Part shown: positions 35,623 to 44,928 of the stretch, in pieces
Numbering within the stretch: position 1 is the stretch's first letter
How the letters are laid out: each line of letters opens with the position of its first letter
Source of the DNA: Bacteroidota bacterium
GTDB lineage: Bacteria > Bacteroidota > Bacteroidia > NS11-12g > UBA955
Direction of reading: 5' to 3'
Assembly: GCA_027488835.1 (NCBI GenBank)
Contig: JAIYAW010000007.1
Span: 62,001 to 126,000 of the forward strand
DNA: 64,000 nt
The notes under the pieces: generated by a model
The model's input: the letters and a program-made list of their open reading frames with translations, nothing else
What the model was told of the DNA's origin: nothing
The model's database searches: none
Program-made: the position numbers and the translations under genes

Positions 35623-36067
35623 TATAACGTTTTATAAATTTAGGCAATACAAATAAAAATCCAAATGCTTGGGCACCCTCTTTTGAATGCACCGCATGAT
35701 GTAAATGATGTGTTTGACGCATGGCTCTAAAATATGGCACATTGGTGGTTTTTAACCATTTAACACGTTGATGAACAAAAACATCGTGAACCAAAAAATA
35801 AGCCAAACCATATAAAGCTATTCCTAAGCCAGCGTAAAATCTCCAATCGAAATTATCCGAACCTAAAACTATCAACCAAGCTGAAGGAAGCGCAAAAACA
35901 AAACCATACAAATCGTTCAATTCTAATTTTCCTTTTCTAGGCTTATGGTGACTCTCATGCCAAACCCAACCAAATCCATGCATGATATATTTGTGTGTGA
36001 ACCAAGCGGTACACTCCATCAATACAAAAAAGCCCAATAATACTCCAATATTAGTTAAAATATTCAT
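35612..36067 (-). CDS. crtZ: Beta-carotene hydroxylase, CrtZ type
   Basis: 151 residues with four membrane helices. The di-iron histidine clusters are complete: HKYIMH, HESHHK, HDVFVH and HHLHHAVH. It hydroxylates the 3-position of beta-ionone rings, so a ring-forming cyclase must exist, but none is encoded in the window. First gene of the operon; no good TAnnTTTG element in the 111 bp before it, which it shares with the divergent murB. Confidence 0.93.
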   Translation of the reverse strand: MNILTNIGVLLGFFVLMECTAWFTHKYIMHGFGWVWHESHHKPRKGKLELNDLYGFVFALPSAWLIVLGSDNFDWRFYAGLGIALYGLAYFLVHDVFVHQRVKWLKTTNVPYFRAMRQTHHLHHAVHSKEGAQAFGFLFVLPKFIKRYSGK

Positions 36068-36166
36068 ATCTCTATTAAAACAATAATTTAATGAAAAAGT
36101 TTACAAAAAACGACTAAAAAAACGACATAGCCACAATTCGGCAAAAATGTTACTTAAATTTAATCA

Positions 36167-36174
36167 TACATTTG
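36167..36174 (+). promoter_or_regulatory. -7 promoter element of murB
   Basis: TACATTTG, ending 4 nt before the GTG start. The start codon would itself be about +1. Confidence 0.6.
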
Positions 36175-36178
36175 CAAA

Positions 36179-37192
36179 GTGTTCAATAACAATTTTACTT
36201 CTTTAAAGAATTTCAACACTTTTGGATTTGATATTCAAGCCAAAAATTTGCTTGTCATCAAGACGGAGTTGGACTTAATTGACAATTTCAAAGCAAAAAA
36301 TATCAACCTGAGTTCAAAAATAATTAGTGGTGGCTCAAATATTTTATTCACTCATGATGTAGATGAATTATTGCTAAAAAATGAAATTGAGGGAATTGAA
36401 ATTACTACGGAAACAGAGGAAACCATTGACATCGCATTCGGAGGCGGAGAAAATTGGCATAAAATCGTATTGTATTGCGTTGATAACAACTGGGGCGGAC
36501 TTGAAAACTTGAGCCTAATTCCAGGTTGTGTTGGGGCCTCTCCCATTCAAAACATTGGAGCCTATGGCTCAGAAATTAAAGATACATTTCAATGGCTTAG
36601 GGCATTTAACCTCAAAACAGGTGAATTTGAAATATTTCACCATGCTCATTGTAATTTTGGATACCGCGACAGTTATTTCAAAAAAGAAGGAAAGAATACC
36701 TATTTCATTACACAAGTTTGTTTTAGATTAAGTAAAAATCCAATAACGAATGTGCAGTATGGCGACATTCAAGCCATCCTCGATTCCAAAGGCATTACCA
36801 ATCCAACCATTAAAAATGTAAGTGATGCAGTCATTGAAATCCGACAATCCAAATTGCCCGACCCAAAAGTATTGGGCAATTGCGGATCATTTTTCAAAAA
36901 CCCCGTAATTTCAATTTCTCATTTTGAAAAAATAAAAGCAACCCATCCTACAATTAAGTCTTTTCAAGTTTCAGAAACAGAAATAAAAGTTCCTGCCGGC
37001 TGGCTTATCGAGCAAGCAGGTTGGAAAGGCAAAAAAGTGGGCAATGTGGGCGTGCATGAAAAACAAGCCTTAGTTTTGGTGAATTATGGACAAGGAACTG
37101 GTTTAGAAATTAAAAAGCTAGCGGAAAGCATCCAAAAAGATATTTTAGAAAAATTTACAATCGCTTTAGAAATTGAAGTAAATATTTGGTAG
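36179..37192 (+). CDS. murB: UDP-N-acetylenolpyruvoylglucosamine reductase
   Basis: 337 residues, type I MurB. It reduces UDP-GlcNAc-enolpyruvate to UDP-MurNAc with NADPH and FAD. Motifs: NTFGFD near the start, the FAD loop ISGGSNILF, GLENLSLIPGCVGASPIQNI with NIGAYG, the catalytic serine in GNCGSFFKNPV, and the C-terminal AGWLIEQAGWKGKKVGNVGV. The start is GTG; there is no ATG before conserved sequence and the promoter element 4 nt upstream fixes it. Confidence 0.95.
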   Translation: MFNNNFTSLKNFNTFGFDIQAKNLLVIKTELDLIDNFKAKNINLSSKIISGGSNILFTHDVDELLLKNEIEGIEITTETEETIDIAFGGGENWHKIVLYCVDNNWGGLENLSLIPGCVGASPIQNIGAYGSEIKDTFQWLRAFNLKTGEFEIFHHAHCNFGYRDSYFKKEGKNTYFITQVCFRLSKNPITNVQYGDIQAILDSKGITNPTIKNVSDAVIEIRQSKLPDPKVLGNCGSFFKNPVISISHFEKIKATHPTIKSFQVSETEIKVPAGWLIEQAGWKGKKVGNVGVHEKQALVLVNYGQGTGLEIKKLAESIQKDILEKFTIALEIEVNIW

Positions 37193-37269
37193 TCCAAATT
37201 TTGAAATAATTTCAAACCCTGTATTTTGTCCCTCAAAAAATCAATTTTTACCATTAAATTGCAAACTGT

Positions 37270-39180
37270 ATGAAACAATTCTGCATCATTGCCCTTTTGA
37301 TGATTTTTTCAATAAAAATTTCAGCACAAACTGCTTCCGGAATTAAAATTGAACGCGACATCAAAACACCGTTACTTCATAAGTTCGATCCAATGACTGT
37401 TCCCGATGTTTGGATCAATATTGCATCTGACGAAACAGAAGAAATGCCATTGCCATCTGGAATTGATGAAAAATTACGCAAAGAAGTAGATGCAGCTAGA
37501 ATGCAGAAACTGAAAAATAACATTACAAACCGCAAAATCATTAATGCATCGCCAACTCCACAAAGTGATTTTAATCCATCATTGATAAAAGGTACCGATG
37601 TAAATCCAGGTAGTGGAACCCCAAACGACAATCACATTGCGGTTGCGAATGATGGGAAATTTATTGGTGTAATGAATACGGTAATTCGCATTTTTAACGA
37701 CACCGGTAAACCAATTAAAACTTGGTCGTTAGAGAATTTTATCATTCCAAATAAAAAAATAAATCCCTTTACTCCCCTCACGCGTACGTTCGACCCAAGG
37801 GTAGTTTATGACCCTTATGAAGACAGGTTTATTGTGGTTTATATGCATGGCGATTATGATAAAACCAGTTTTATTGTTGTGGGATTTTCTAGCCCTGGCG
37901 ACCCATTAAAACCTTGGAACGTATATAAAATACCTGGGAATCCTTTGTTAGACTCAGCTTGGAGCGACTACCCAATTGTTGCGCACAACAAAGAAGATTT
38001 GTTTTTCACTTTGAATATTTTGGGAAATGGCACAACTTGGGAAGAAGGATTTAGAGAAGCAATTATTTGGCAACTTCGCAAAGAAGATGGTTACAAAGGC
38101 GACACAATGCACCAGAATTTCTTTCACAATATTAAATATGAAAACAAGCCTGTTAGAAGTATTTGTGCTATTCAAAATGGACCTATGCCAAATGGTACCG
38201 ACAATTATTTTGTAAGTGTGAGACCTATTGACAAGCAAAACGATTCCGTTTTCCTACATCGAATTACCAATACTCAAAAAAGTGGCATTGCAAAAATTGA
38301 AATGACGTTATTGAAAGCTCCAGAAATTTATGGATTTCCGTCAAGTGCATTGCAACCTGACACCGGAATGCGATTCAAACTGAGAACCAACGACTGCCGG
38401 GTGTTGTGTGGTATTAGAAGTGGAAACCAAATTCAGTTTATGCAAAATTCAATGAATTTCAAAACCCTTCAAGCGCATTTGATGCATTCAACAATATATA
38501 ATGCCAATTCGGCAACTCCTATTATCCAATCTAAACTTTACACCGACGACACCCTAGATTTTGGTTACCCTGCCCTTGCCTATGCAAGCATGAATGAAAA
38601 TGACCCAAGTGTAATTATTACGAGTGTTTATAGCAGCTTACATCATTTTCCAGGTGTTGGCATGTTGTATAGAAACCGTTACGGTGAATATTCGAATTAT
38701 ATAAAACTTAAAAAAGGAAGTTCTGTAATCAATTACACTTACATCAAAAAAGACGAACAGCGTTGGGGTGATTATGAAGGAATTCAAGCAAAATACAACG
38801 AACCCGGTGTATTTTATTGTGTAGGATCGTATGGCAGACAGAACGACATGTATGCCTATATTTCTCGTATCAAAATCAACGACAAATTTACCAAACAACC
38901 TATAGAATCTGTAAGGGTGTTTCCTATTCCAAGTAACGATGGAATTTTAAACATTGAAGTTTCTGCTTTTCAAAATGCAATTTATCACGGAGAAATTTAC
39001 AATGTCAGTGCCCAATCTATTTCTAGAAGTGCAAACCACAATAAAATTGATTTTGCAGTTGAAGCGGGTACCCATTTGTACCAATTGCACACACATAATT
39101 TAGCGCCTGGAATTTATCAAATTCACATTTTGAACAATTCAAACGAAATTATTTTAACCAAAAAAATCCAAATTCAGTGA
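37270..39180 (+). CDS. Large T9SS type A sorting-domain protein
   Basis: 636 residues with a signal peptide (FCIIALLMIFSIKISAQ). The central part (about 115-550) has repeated propeller-like strands, including TRTFDPRVVYDPYEDRFIVV and WSDYPIVAHNKEDLFFTLN, and the QRWGDYEGIQAKYNEPGVF segment seen in several secreted Bacteroidota proteins of unknown role. The last about 80 residues (VFPIPSNDGILNIEVS to the end) are a type A T9SS domain. It is probably surface-attached. The stop overlaps the GTG of truB. Confidence 0.8.
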   Translation: MKQFCIIALLMIFSIKISAQTASGIKIERDIKTPLLHKFDPMTVPDVWINIASDETEEMPLPSGIDEKLRKEVDAARMQKLKNNITNRKIINASPTPQSDFNPSLIKGTDVNPGSGTPNDNHIAVANDGKFIGVMNTVIRIFNDTGKPIKTWSLENFIIPNKKINPFTPLTRTFDPRVVYDPYEDRFIVVYMHGDYDKTSFIVVGFSSPGDPLKPWNVYKIPGNPLLDSAWSDYPIVAHNKEDLFFTLNILGNGTTWEEGFREAIIWQLRKEDGYKGDTMHQNFFHNIKYENKPVRSICAIQNGPMPNGTDNYFVSVRPIDKQNDSVFLHRITNTQKSGIAKIEMTLLKAPEIYGFPSSALQPDTGMRFKLRTNDCRVLCGIRSGNQIQFMQNSMNFKTLQAHLMHSTIYNANSATPIIQSKLYTDDTLDFGYPALAYASMNENDPSVIITSVYSSLHHFPGVGMLYRNRYGEYSNYIKLKKGSSVINYTYIKKDEQRWGDYEGIQAKYNEPGVFYCVGSYGRQNDMYAYISRIKINDKFTKQPIESVRVFPIPSNDGILNIEVSAFQNAIYHGEIYNVSAQSISRSANHNKIDFAVEAGTHLYQLHTHNLAPGIYQIHILNNSNEIILTKKIQIQ

Positions 39181-39848
39181 GCCAACCCGAAGCACCACAA
39201 GGCGAAATATTGCTAATAGACAAACCGTATGGTTGGACATCTTTTCAAGCTGTAAAAAAGGTTAAATGGCTTTTGAAAGCCAAAAAGGTAGGGCATGCCG
39301 GAACTTTAGATCCATTGGCAACTGGATTATTGATATTGTGCACTGAGAAAAAAACGAAGGATATAGAATCTATTCAAGCACAAGAAAAGGAATACACGGG
39401 GACAATTACGGTGGGCGCTACAACACCGAGTTACGACATGGAAACAGAGCCAAATGAACATTTTCCATTTGAACATATTACCCAAGAGCTCATTGAAAAA
39501 ATATTACCTCAGTTTATTGGCGACATAAGTCAAATTCCGCCATTGTTTTCTGCAATTAAAGTAGATGGAAAAAGAGCATATACCCTGGCCCGTCAGGGGA
39601 GTGACCATGAATTAAAATCGAGGGTTATTCATATTCGAGAGTTTGAAATCACACGACTTGAATTGCCTGAAATTGATTTTAGAGTAAGTTGCAGCAAAGG
39701 AACTTATATTCGATCATTGGCATTTGATTTTGGCAAAGCATTAGGATCAGGCGGATTTTTAAGCGCACTCAGAAGAACTAAAATTGGGAACTTCTCTGTA
39801 TTAGATGCTGTTGAACCGCAAAATGTAACACCAAAAATTATCGAATAA
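39177..39848 (+). CDS. truB: tRNA pseudouridine-55 synthase
   Basis: 223 residues, shorter than E. coli TruB (314), lacking most of the C-terminal PUA-like extension, as is common in Bacteroidota. The catalytic aspartate is D45 in HAGTLDPLATG; other motifs are GEILLIDKPYGWTSFQ and CSKGTYIRSLAFDFG. It modifies U55 in the T-loop of tRNAs. The start is a GTG overlapping the stop of the T9SS gene (GTGA), so it is co-translated with an unrelated secreted protein. A good terminator follows. Confidence 0.94.
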   Translation: MSQPEAPQGEILLIDKPYGWTSFQAVKKVKWLLKAKKVGHAGTLDPLATGLLILCTEKKTKDIESIQAQEKEYTGTITVGATTPSYDMETEPNEHFPFEHITQELIEKILPQFIGDISQIPPLFSAIKVDGKRAYTLARQGSDHELKSRVIHIREFEITRLELPEIDFRVSCSKGTYIRSLAFDFGKALGSGGFLSALRRTKIGNFSVLDAVEPQNVTPKIIE

Positions 39849-39856
39849 ATTGATAC

Positions 39857-39880
39857 AAACAACGTAATCGTTGTTTTTTT
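39857..39880 (+). terminator. truB terminator
   Basis: Eight-bp stem AAACAACG / CGTTGTTT with loop TAAT followed by a T-run. Confidence 0.8.
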
Positions 39881-39885
39881 GGTCT

Positions 39886-39902
39886 TATTTTTGCTAACTT
39901 TG
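39886..39902 (+). promoter_or_regulatory. Two overlapping -7 elements before the TlpA-like gene
   Basis: TATTTTTG (39886-39893) and TAACTTTG (39895-39902) lie 9 bp apart; the second ends 7 nt before the ATG at 39910. Two alternative transcription starts are possible. Confidence 0.5.
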
Positions 39903-39909
39903 ACAATAT

Positions 39910-41121
39910 ATGCAAAAAAGAATTTTTGGTTTTCTGCTATTCCCTGTTTTCTGCTTTGGAAACTATAGCTGCAATAAACTTAATGCGGGTGAAATTAAAA
40001 GCAACATCAATGCTTGGGTAAAGGAAATTACTACCCCCAATAAATCTACATTGGTAAAAGTTGAAACAGGATTTGTATTGAAAGGAAACATCAAAAACAA
40101 ACCAAATCAATTGGTTAAATTATGGGAAATGCTGCCAGATCAACTTGTTTTTATTGATAGTGCCAGAACTGATAAAACAGGAGATTTTGTTTTAAGAGGA
40201 AATACCAAAGAACTCATTTTTACACATATTCAACTTGAAAATGGCAGTGGAATATACATGGCAATTGATAACAATTCCGATTTTAAAATCCAAATGGATG
40301 CTTTGCCACAAGGAATTTCATATAGCATTGAAGGGAATGAAAAAGAGGATAGTAAGTTGTTGAAGCAGCTTATTGATATGAATTCAAACTATGCATTTCA
40401 AATTAAACAAATTGAAAGCCAAGCAAAAACATTACCCAATACCCCGGAAGCATATGCAACCGGGATGGCCTTGCAAACAAAATACTATGCTTTAATTGCC
40501 GAAAGAGATGCAAAAATTAAGGAAATGTCATCTCGCCAAAAGGAAGGTTTCATTCCATATTTCATTATTACCTATGGTGTTCTGCAAAACCCAGATATCA
40601 GCTTATTTACCCACGCAGTTGATTGCGCTCAGAAAGCTGATAAAACTTCAAAATACACACAAGCCATTGAACAACGCTACAATACAGAAAGTCGTTTTAT
40701 GATCGGTGGAGAAGCGCCAAATATTAAATTAAAACAACTAGACGGAAAAGAGATGGAACTTTACAAATTGCGCGGCAAAGTGGTATTGATCGATTTCTGG
40801 GCAAGTTGGTGTGGTCCTTGCAGACGTGAAAATCCAAACGTGAGAAGACTTTATAGCCGTTTCAAACGCAAAGGATTTGAAATTTATGGTGTATCTCTAG
40901 ATTCAGATGCAGCCCGTTGGAAAGGCGCCATCGCAAACGATAGTTTATCATGGTTCCATGTAAGTGACCTCGGCGGATGGCAATCAAGTGCAGCTGCGCT
41001 GTATCAAGTTCATTCCATTCCTCAAACATTTTTGCTAGATAAAAATGGTAGAATTGTTGCCAAAGGTTTGAGAGGTGAACAACTTGAAGCCAAACTTGAA
41101 GAGTTATTAGGAAAAGATTAG
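39910..41121 (+). CDS. TlpA-like thioredoxin-fold lipoprotein with DUF4369-type N-terminal domain
   Basis: 403 residues. A signal peptide with a possible lipobox (NYSC) is followed by a beta domain of the DUF4369 type (FVLKGNIKNKPNQLVKLWE, about 50-130), a helical linker and a TlpA/AhpC-like thioredoxin domain (about 265-403) with the active site WCGPC near residue 300. It reduces or oxidises periplasmic disulfides; the DsbD-like protein at 23675 could supply electrons. A 10-bp hairpin spans its stop codon. Confidence 0.88.
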   Translation: MQKRIFGFLLFPVFCFGNYSCNKLNAGEIKSNINAWVKEITTPNKSTLVKVETGFVLKGNIKNKPNQLVKLWEMLPDQLVFIDSARTDKTGDFVLRGNTKELIFTHIQLENGSGIYMAIDNNSDFKIQMDALPQGISYSIEGNEKEDSKLLKQLIDMNSNYAFQIKQIESQAKTLPNTPEAYATGMALQTKYYALIAERDAKIKEMSSRQKEGFIPYFIITYGVLQNPDISLFTHAVDCAQKADKTSKYTQAIEQRYNTESRFMIGGEAPNIKLKQLDGKEMELYKLRGKVVLIDFWASWCGPCRRENPNVRRLYSRFKRKGFEIYGVSLDSDAARWKGAIANDSLSWFHVSDLGGWQSSAAALYQVHSIPQTFLLDKNGRIVAKGLRGEQLEAKLEELLGKD

Positions 41122-41134
41122 TTGTAATCTTTTC
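41111..41134 (+). repeat. Perfect hairpin spanning the TlpA-like gene stop codon
   Basis: Arms GAAAAGATTA and TAATCTTTTC with loop GTTG. The TAG stop lies at the arm/loop border. There is no T-run directly after, so it is a poor intrinsic terminator; it may protect the 3' end of the mRNA. Confidence 0.5.
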
Positions 41135-41214
41135 GAAAAGTAACAATACATTAACCTTGCAATAATATTGCCTTTAATTCTAAGTTATTATTTTGTAAAG
41201 TGATAATTAAGAAA

Positions 41215-41889
41215 ATGGCAAAAATCCTAGTCGTTGATGACGAGCAAGATATTCTTGAGCTTATACGCCATTCCCTTAATAAAGAAGGGTTTGAAGTGCA
41301 TATTGCAATGAATGGCCAACAAGCTATTGAAAAAGCAAAGCAAATTATCCCAGATTTGATATTGATGGATGTAATGATGCCAATTATGGATGGCATGGAA
41401 GCTTGTCGTCAATTAAAAGAAGAATCAACCACCAAAAACATACCTATCGTATTTTTAACTGCACGAAGTGAAGAATTTGCTGAATTGGCAGGTTTTGAAG
41501 CGGGTGCCGATGATTATGTTGCAAAACCTATCAGAAGTCGGGTTTTATTGAGTAGAATAAAAGCTATCTTGCGCAGACAGAATGGAAGTATGCGTGAAGA
41601 AAGCAAAAAAATAGAATTTGGAAATCTTGTTATTGACCGTGAAAAATTTGTGATTGAATACGGCGGTAAAAGTTTACAATTCCCTCGGAAAGAATTTGAA
41701 TTACTTTCTTTCTTAGCTTCTAAACCAGGAAGGGTTTTTTCTAGAGATGAAATCTTAGAAAACGTATGGGGAAATGAAGTGTTGGTAGTTGACAGAACCA
41801 TTGACGTTCACGTGAGAAAAATTAGAGAAAAATTAGACGATAAATTTATTTTCACCGTAAAAGGTGTAGGATATAAATTTGAAGTTTAA
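41215..41889 (+). CDS. OmpR/PhoB-family response regulator
   Basis: 224 residues from the ATG at 41215 (a GTG at 41200 is possible). Receiver domain with acidic pocket D8/D9, phosphoacceptor D52 (LILMDVMMP), the FLTAR threonine and the VAKPI lysine; a winged-helix DNA-binding domain follows (FPRKEFELLSFLASKPGRVF, DRTIDVHVRKIREKL). No histidine kinase is adjacent, so partner and regulon are unknown. It overlaps the convergent pabB gene by 4 bp. Confidence 0.93.
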   Translation: MAKILVVDDEQDILELIRHSLNKEGFEVHIAMNGQQAIEKAKQIIPDLILMDVMMPIMDGMEACRQLKEESTTKNIPIVFLTARSEEFAELAGFEAGADDYVAKPIRSRVLLSRIKAILRRQNGSMREESKKIEFGNLVIDREKFVIEYGGKSLQFPRKEFELLSFLASKPGRVFSRDEILENVWGNEVLVVDRTIDVHVRKIREKLDDKFIFTVKGVGYKFEV

Positions 41890-43082
41890 TTCCCCTTTAC
41901 TTTATTCATCAATTCAAAAATTCCAGCCGCTTTAGTTAGGCATTCTTCGTATTCTTCAGAGGCAATACTGTCAAAGGTTATTGCTCCTCCCACCGAATAT
42001 TTTAAAACTTCATTGCAATATTCTAAACTTCTTATCACAACATTGAGATCAAAATTTCCCTCAAAGAAATAACCAATACTTCCACTGTAAATTTCTCTAT
42101 TGAAATCTTCCATAATATCAATATTTCTCATCACCTCAATCTTCGGAGCGCCTGTCATACTTCCCATTGGAAAAGTTGATTGAATGATATCCAAAACGTT
42201 GATTTTATCTTTCAGATCACCCATAATCGTTGAAATCATTTGATGCACATGCGAAAATGTATAAATCTTGCACAAAGCTGGAACTTGAACCGTTCCGGCT
42301 CTGCAAATTCGAGATAAATCGTTGCGCACCAAATCAACAATCATTACGTTTTCTGCCAGGTCCTTTGGATGGTTACTTAACTCAATAATAGTTTCATCTT
42401 CTTTTCCATATATCCTTTTCCGCGTGCCTTTAATGGGTTGACTTACTAGCGTTTGGTTGTTTTTCTGTAAAAAACGCTCGGGACTGGCACACATAACAAA
42501 ATGATCTTTTATTTTATAAAAAGCAGCGAAAGGACTCGGAGCCAACTTGTTTAAGTGGTAAAACAAGACATACGGATTGATATCTGCCTCTGCCGAAAAT
42601 TGCATACAATAATTCAACTCGTAATAAACACCATTGCGAATATCTTCTCGGATTTTCGAAACCGTTTTTAAATATTGATCCTTTTCAGTGGTTGCCTTCC
42701 ACTCACCAATTTGTTGATTCACTGTTAGATCAATTACAGAATCAAAATTAATTTCTGCACCTAATGTTCTTTTTTGGCCATTCCGCTCTATCATGATTGC
42801 AGACTCTGGTTCAAAAAAAGAAAAGTCAGGAATTGATTCATTAAAATTTTCAGTAGGGACAATATTCGGTATTGAATTTTTATATTGGTAAGAAATATGA
42901 CCTAAGGCCAATCCATTAAATTGATCCAATTCTTTAGGACTGTGAAATATGGTTTTCGCACCAAATCCTGCTATAGATTCATATTTACCGTAATCATCGG
43001 CAAAATTATTCGACAATAAAATTGCAGCATAATCGTGCTTTTGCGCTTCAAACAACCATTTTAAAAGCTCATTGTTTCCCAT
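41886..43082 (-). CDS. pabB: Aminodeoxychorismate synthase component I
   Basis: 398 residues, a compact member of the chorismate-binding family. The segment SQPIKGTRKR carries the lysine that marks PabB (TrpE has PIAGT), and AENVMIVDLVRNDLSRI, GSMTGAPKIEVMRNID and YSGSIGYF complete the active site. It converts chorismate to aminodeoxychorismate for folate. The N-terminal domain is shorter than in E. coli PabB. Its ATG overlaps the uvrC stop by one base. Confidence 0.9.
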   Translation of the reverse strand: MGNNELLKWLFEAQKHDYAAILLSNNFADDYGKYESIAGFGAKTIFHSPKELDQFNGLALGHISYQYKNSIPNIVPTENFNESIPDFSFFEPESAIMIERNGQKRTLGAEINFDSVIDLTVNQQIGEWKATTEKDQYLKTVSKIREDIRNGVYYELNYCMQFSAEADINPYVLFYHLNKLAPSPFAAFYKIKDHFVMCASPERFLQKNNQTLVSQPIKGTRKRIYGKEDETIIELSNHPKDLAENVMIVDLVRNDLSRICRAGTVQVPALCKIYTFSHVHQMISTIMGDLKDKINVLDIIQSTFPMGSMTGAPKIEVMRNIDIMEDFNREIYSGSIGYFFEGNFDLNVVIRSLEYCNEVLKYSVGGAITFDSIASEEYEECLTKAAGIFELMNKVKGN

Positions 43083-44887
43083 TAATTCTCTTCTCCATGA
43101 AAATATTGATATACCAACTCCGCTTTGGCTTTACCAATAACAGGTGTTAGGGTTTCAACAGACGAATCTTTAATTCGGGTAATACTTTTGAATTCTTTTA
43201 GCAATTGCCTTGCTTTTTCTGGGCCAATTCCGGGTATTTCTGTTAAACTTGTTTTTAATGTGCCTTTATCTCTTCTTGAACGATGGTGGGTAATTCCAAA
43301 TCTGTGGGCTTCATCGCGCATGTGTTGAATGATTTTTAGTGTTTCCGACTTTTTATCAATGTACAACGGCACCGAATCATCGGGGTAGTAAATTTCTTCA
43401 AGTCGTTTTGCAATTCCAATAATGGCCATTTGGCCATAAAGTCCCAATGCCTTTAATGCTTCAACCGCGTGACTTAATTGGCCCTTACCGCCATCAACCA
43501 CAATCAATTGAGGCATTGGTTGATTTTCATCGCGCAATCTTGAATAGCGACGGGTAATCACCTCCTTCATGGTTTCAAAATCATCGGGCCCTTCAACTGT
43601 TTTCACATTGAAATGTCGGTAATCATTTTTAGCTGGTTTTCCATCTTTAAATACTACGCAAGCGCTCACTGGATAGGTTCCTTGAAAATTACTATTATCA
43701 AAACACTCAATATGTCGCGGTAAATCTTTCAGATGCAAATCGTTTTTCATTTGCTCTAACAAACGATCAACACGCACAGAAGGATTTAATTTTTCGTATT
43801 GAGTCAGTTTTTCATGTTTGTACAACATGGCATTCTTCAAACTCAGGTCAATCAATTTCTTTTTATCACCTGCTTTCGGCACCGTAATGGTAATTCTATC
43901 ATCGGGCCAATCTAATTGCATAGGAAGTACAATTTCCTTCACATCATCGCCGTAGTGCTTACGCATTTCGCCCATCACATGCACCAAAATCTCTTCGTCG
44001 GTTTCATCCATTTTCTTGCGAATTTCAACATTTCGAGAAATCACAATAATGCCATGGCTTACCCTCAAAAAGTTAACAAAACTAATTTTGTCAGTGCTGC
44101 TGGTACTGTATACTTCTAAATCGCCAAGAACGGGACTCACAACCGTAGAACGACTTTGGTAGGTTACCAGTGAATCGAGTTTGTCTTTGTATTCTTGCGC
44201 TTCTTCAAAAGCCAATCTGCGCGAAGCGTCCATCATGACCATTTTTAAATGTTCTTTTACTTCGTGTAAATTTCCCTTTAAAATATGTCGAATTTGTCTA
44301 ATTCCCTCATTGTATGAATCTTCTGTTTGGTAGGCTTCGCAGGGACCTTTACAGTTGCCAATTTGATATTCCAAGCAAACCTTAAATTTAAAGGCATCGA
44401 TGTTTGCTTGCGATAAATTATAATTACAATTGCGAACCGGATATAATTTTTTAATCAGCTCCAAAACGGTATACATCACCTTTTTATTGGCATAAGGACC
44501 AAAATATTCGGAACCATCTCTTACAGGATTAAACATGGAAAAAACTCTTGGAAACCTTTCCTTGGTAACTTTGATATAAGGATAACTTTTATCGTCTTTA
44601 AGCGCAATGTTGTATTTGGGTTGAAACTCCTTAATGAGACTATTTTCGAGCAACAGCGCATCCATTTCGGTATCAACAACCGTGTATTCCAAATGCACAA
44701 TTTTGGAAACCAAAACCGACGTTTTGAAATTATCGTGGTGCTTTTTTGTAAAATAACTGGAAACCCGTTTTTTTAAACTTTTGGCCTTCCCCACATAAAT
44801 AATAACCCCTTCTTTGTCGAAGTATTTATACACCCCTGGTTTTTCAGGAAGTGAATTTACTATGGGCTTAAGATCCGGTGGCGTCAC
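43082..44887 (-). CDS. uvrC: Excinuclease ABC subunit C
   Basis: 601 residues. GIY-YIG nuclease domain at the N-terminus (PGVYKYFDKEGVIIYVGKAK), a cysteine cluster near 150-175, UVR motif (about 200-235), RNase H-like C-terminal nuclease (ECFDNSNFQGTYPVSACVVF, IVVDGGKGQLSHA) and a helix-hairpin-helix end (TEIPGIGPEKARQLLKEF). It makes both incisions in nucleotide excision repair. The start is GTG, supported by a TAATTTTG element 4 nt upstream. Confidence 0.96.
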   Translation of the reverse strand: MTPPDLKPIVNSLPEKPGVYKYFDKEGVIIYVGKAKSLKKRVSSYFTKKHHDNFKTSVLVSKIVHLEYTVVDTEMDALLLENSLIKEFQPKYNIALKDDKSYPYIKVTKERFPRVFSMFNPVRDGSEYFGPYANKKVMYTVLELIKKLYPVRNCNYNLSQANIDAFKFKVCLEYQIGNCKGPCEAYQTEDSYNEGIRQIRHILKGNLHEVKEHLKMVMMDASRRLAFEEAQEYKDKLDSLVTYQSRSTVVSPVLGDLEVYSTSSTDKISFVNFLRVSHGIIVISRNVEIRKKMDETDEEILVHVMGEMRKHYGDDVKEIVLPMQLDWPDDRITITVPKAGDKKKLIDLSLKNAMLYKHEKLTQYEKLNPSVRVDRLLEQMKNDLHLKDLPRHIECFDNSNFQGTYPVSACVVFKDGKPAKNDYRHFNVKTVEGPDDFETMKEVITRRYSRLRDENQPMPQLIVVDGGKGQLSHAVEALKALGLYGQMAIIGIAKRLEEIYYPDDSVPLYIDKKSETLKIIQHMRDEAHRFGITHHRSRRDKGTLKTSLTEIPGIGPEKARQLLKEFKSITRIKDSSVETLTPVIGKAKAELVYQYFHGEEN

Positions 44888-44891
44888 GTGT

Positions 44892-44899
44892 CAAAATTA
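44892..44899 (-). promoter_or_regulatory. -7 promoter element of uvrC-pabB
   Basis: Minus strand reads TAATTTTG, ending 4 nt before the GTG start; predicts a leaderless mRNA. Confidence 0.6.
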
Positions 44900-44928
44900 C
44901 AACGAAACAACTAGAAAAATATCTTTTT

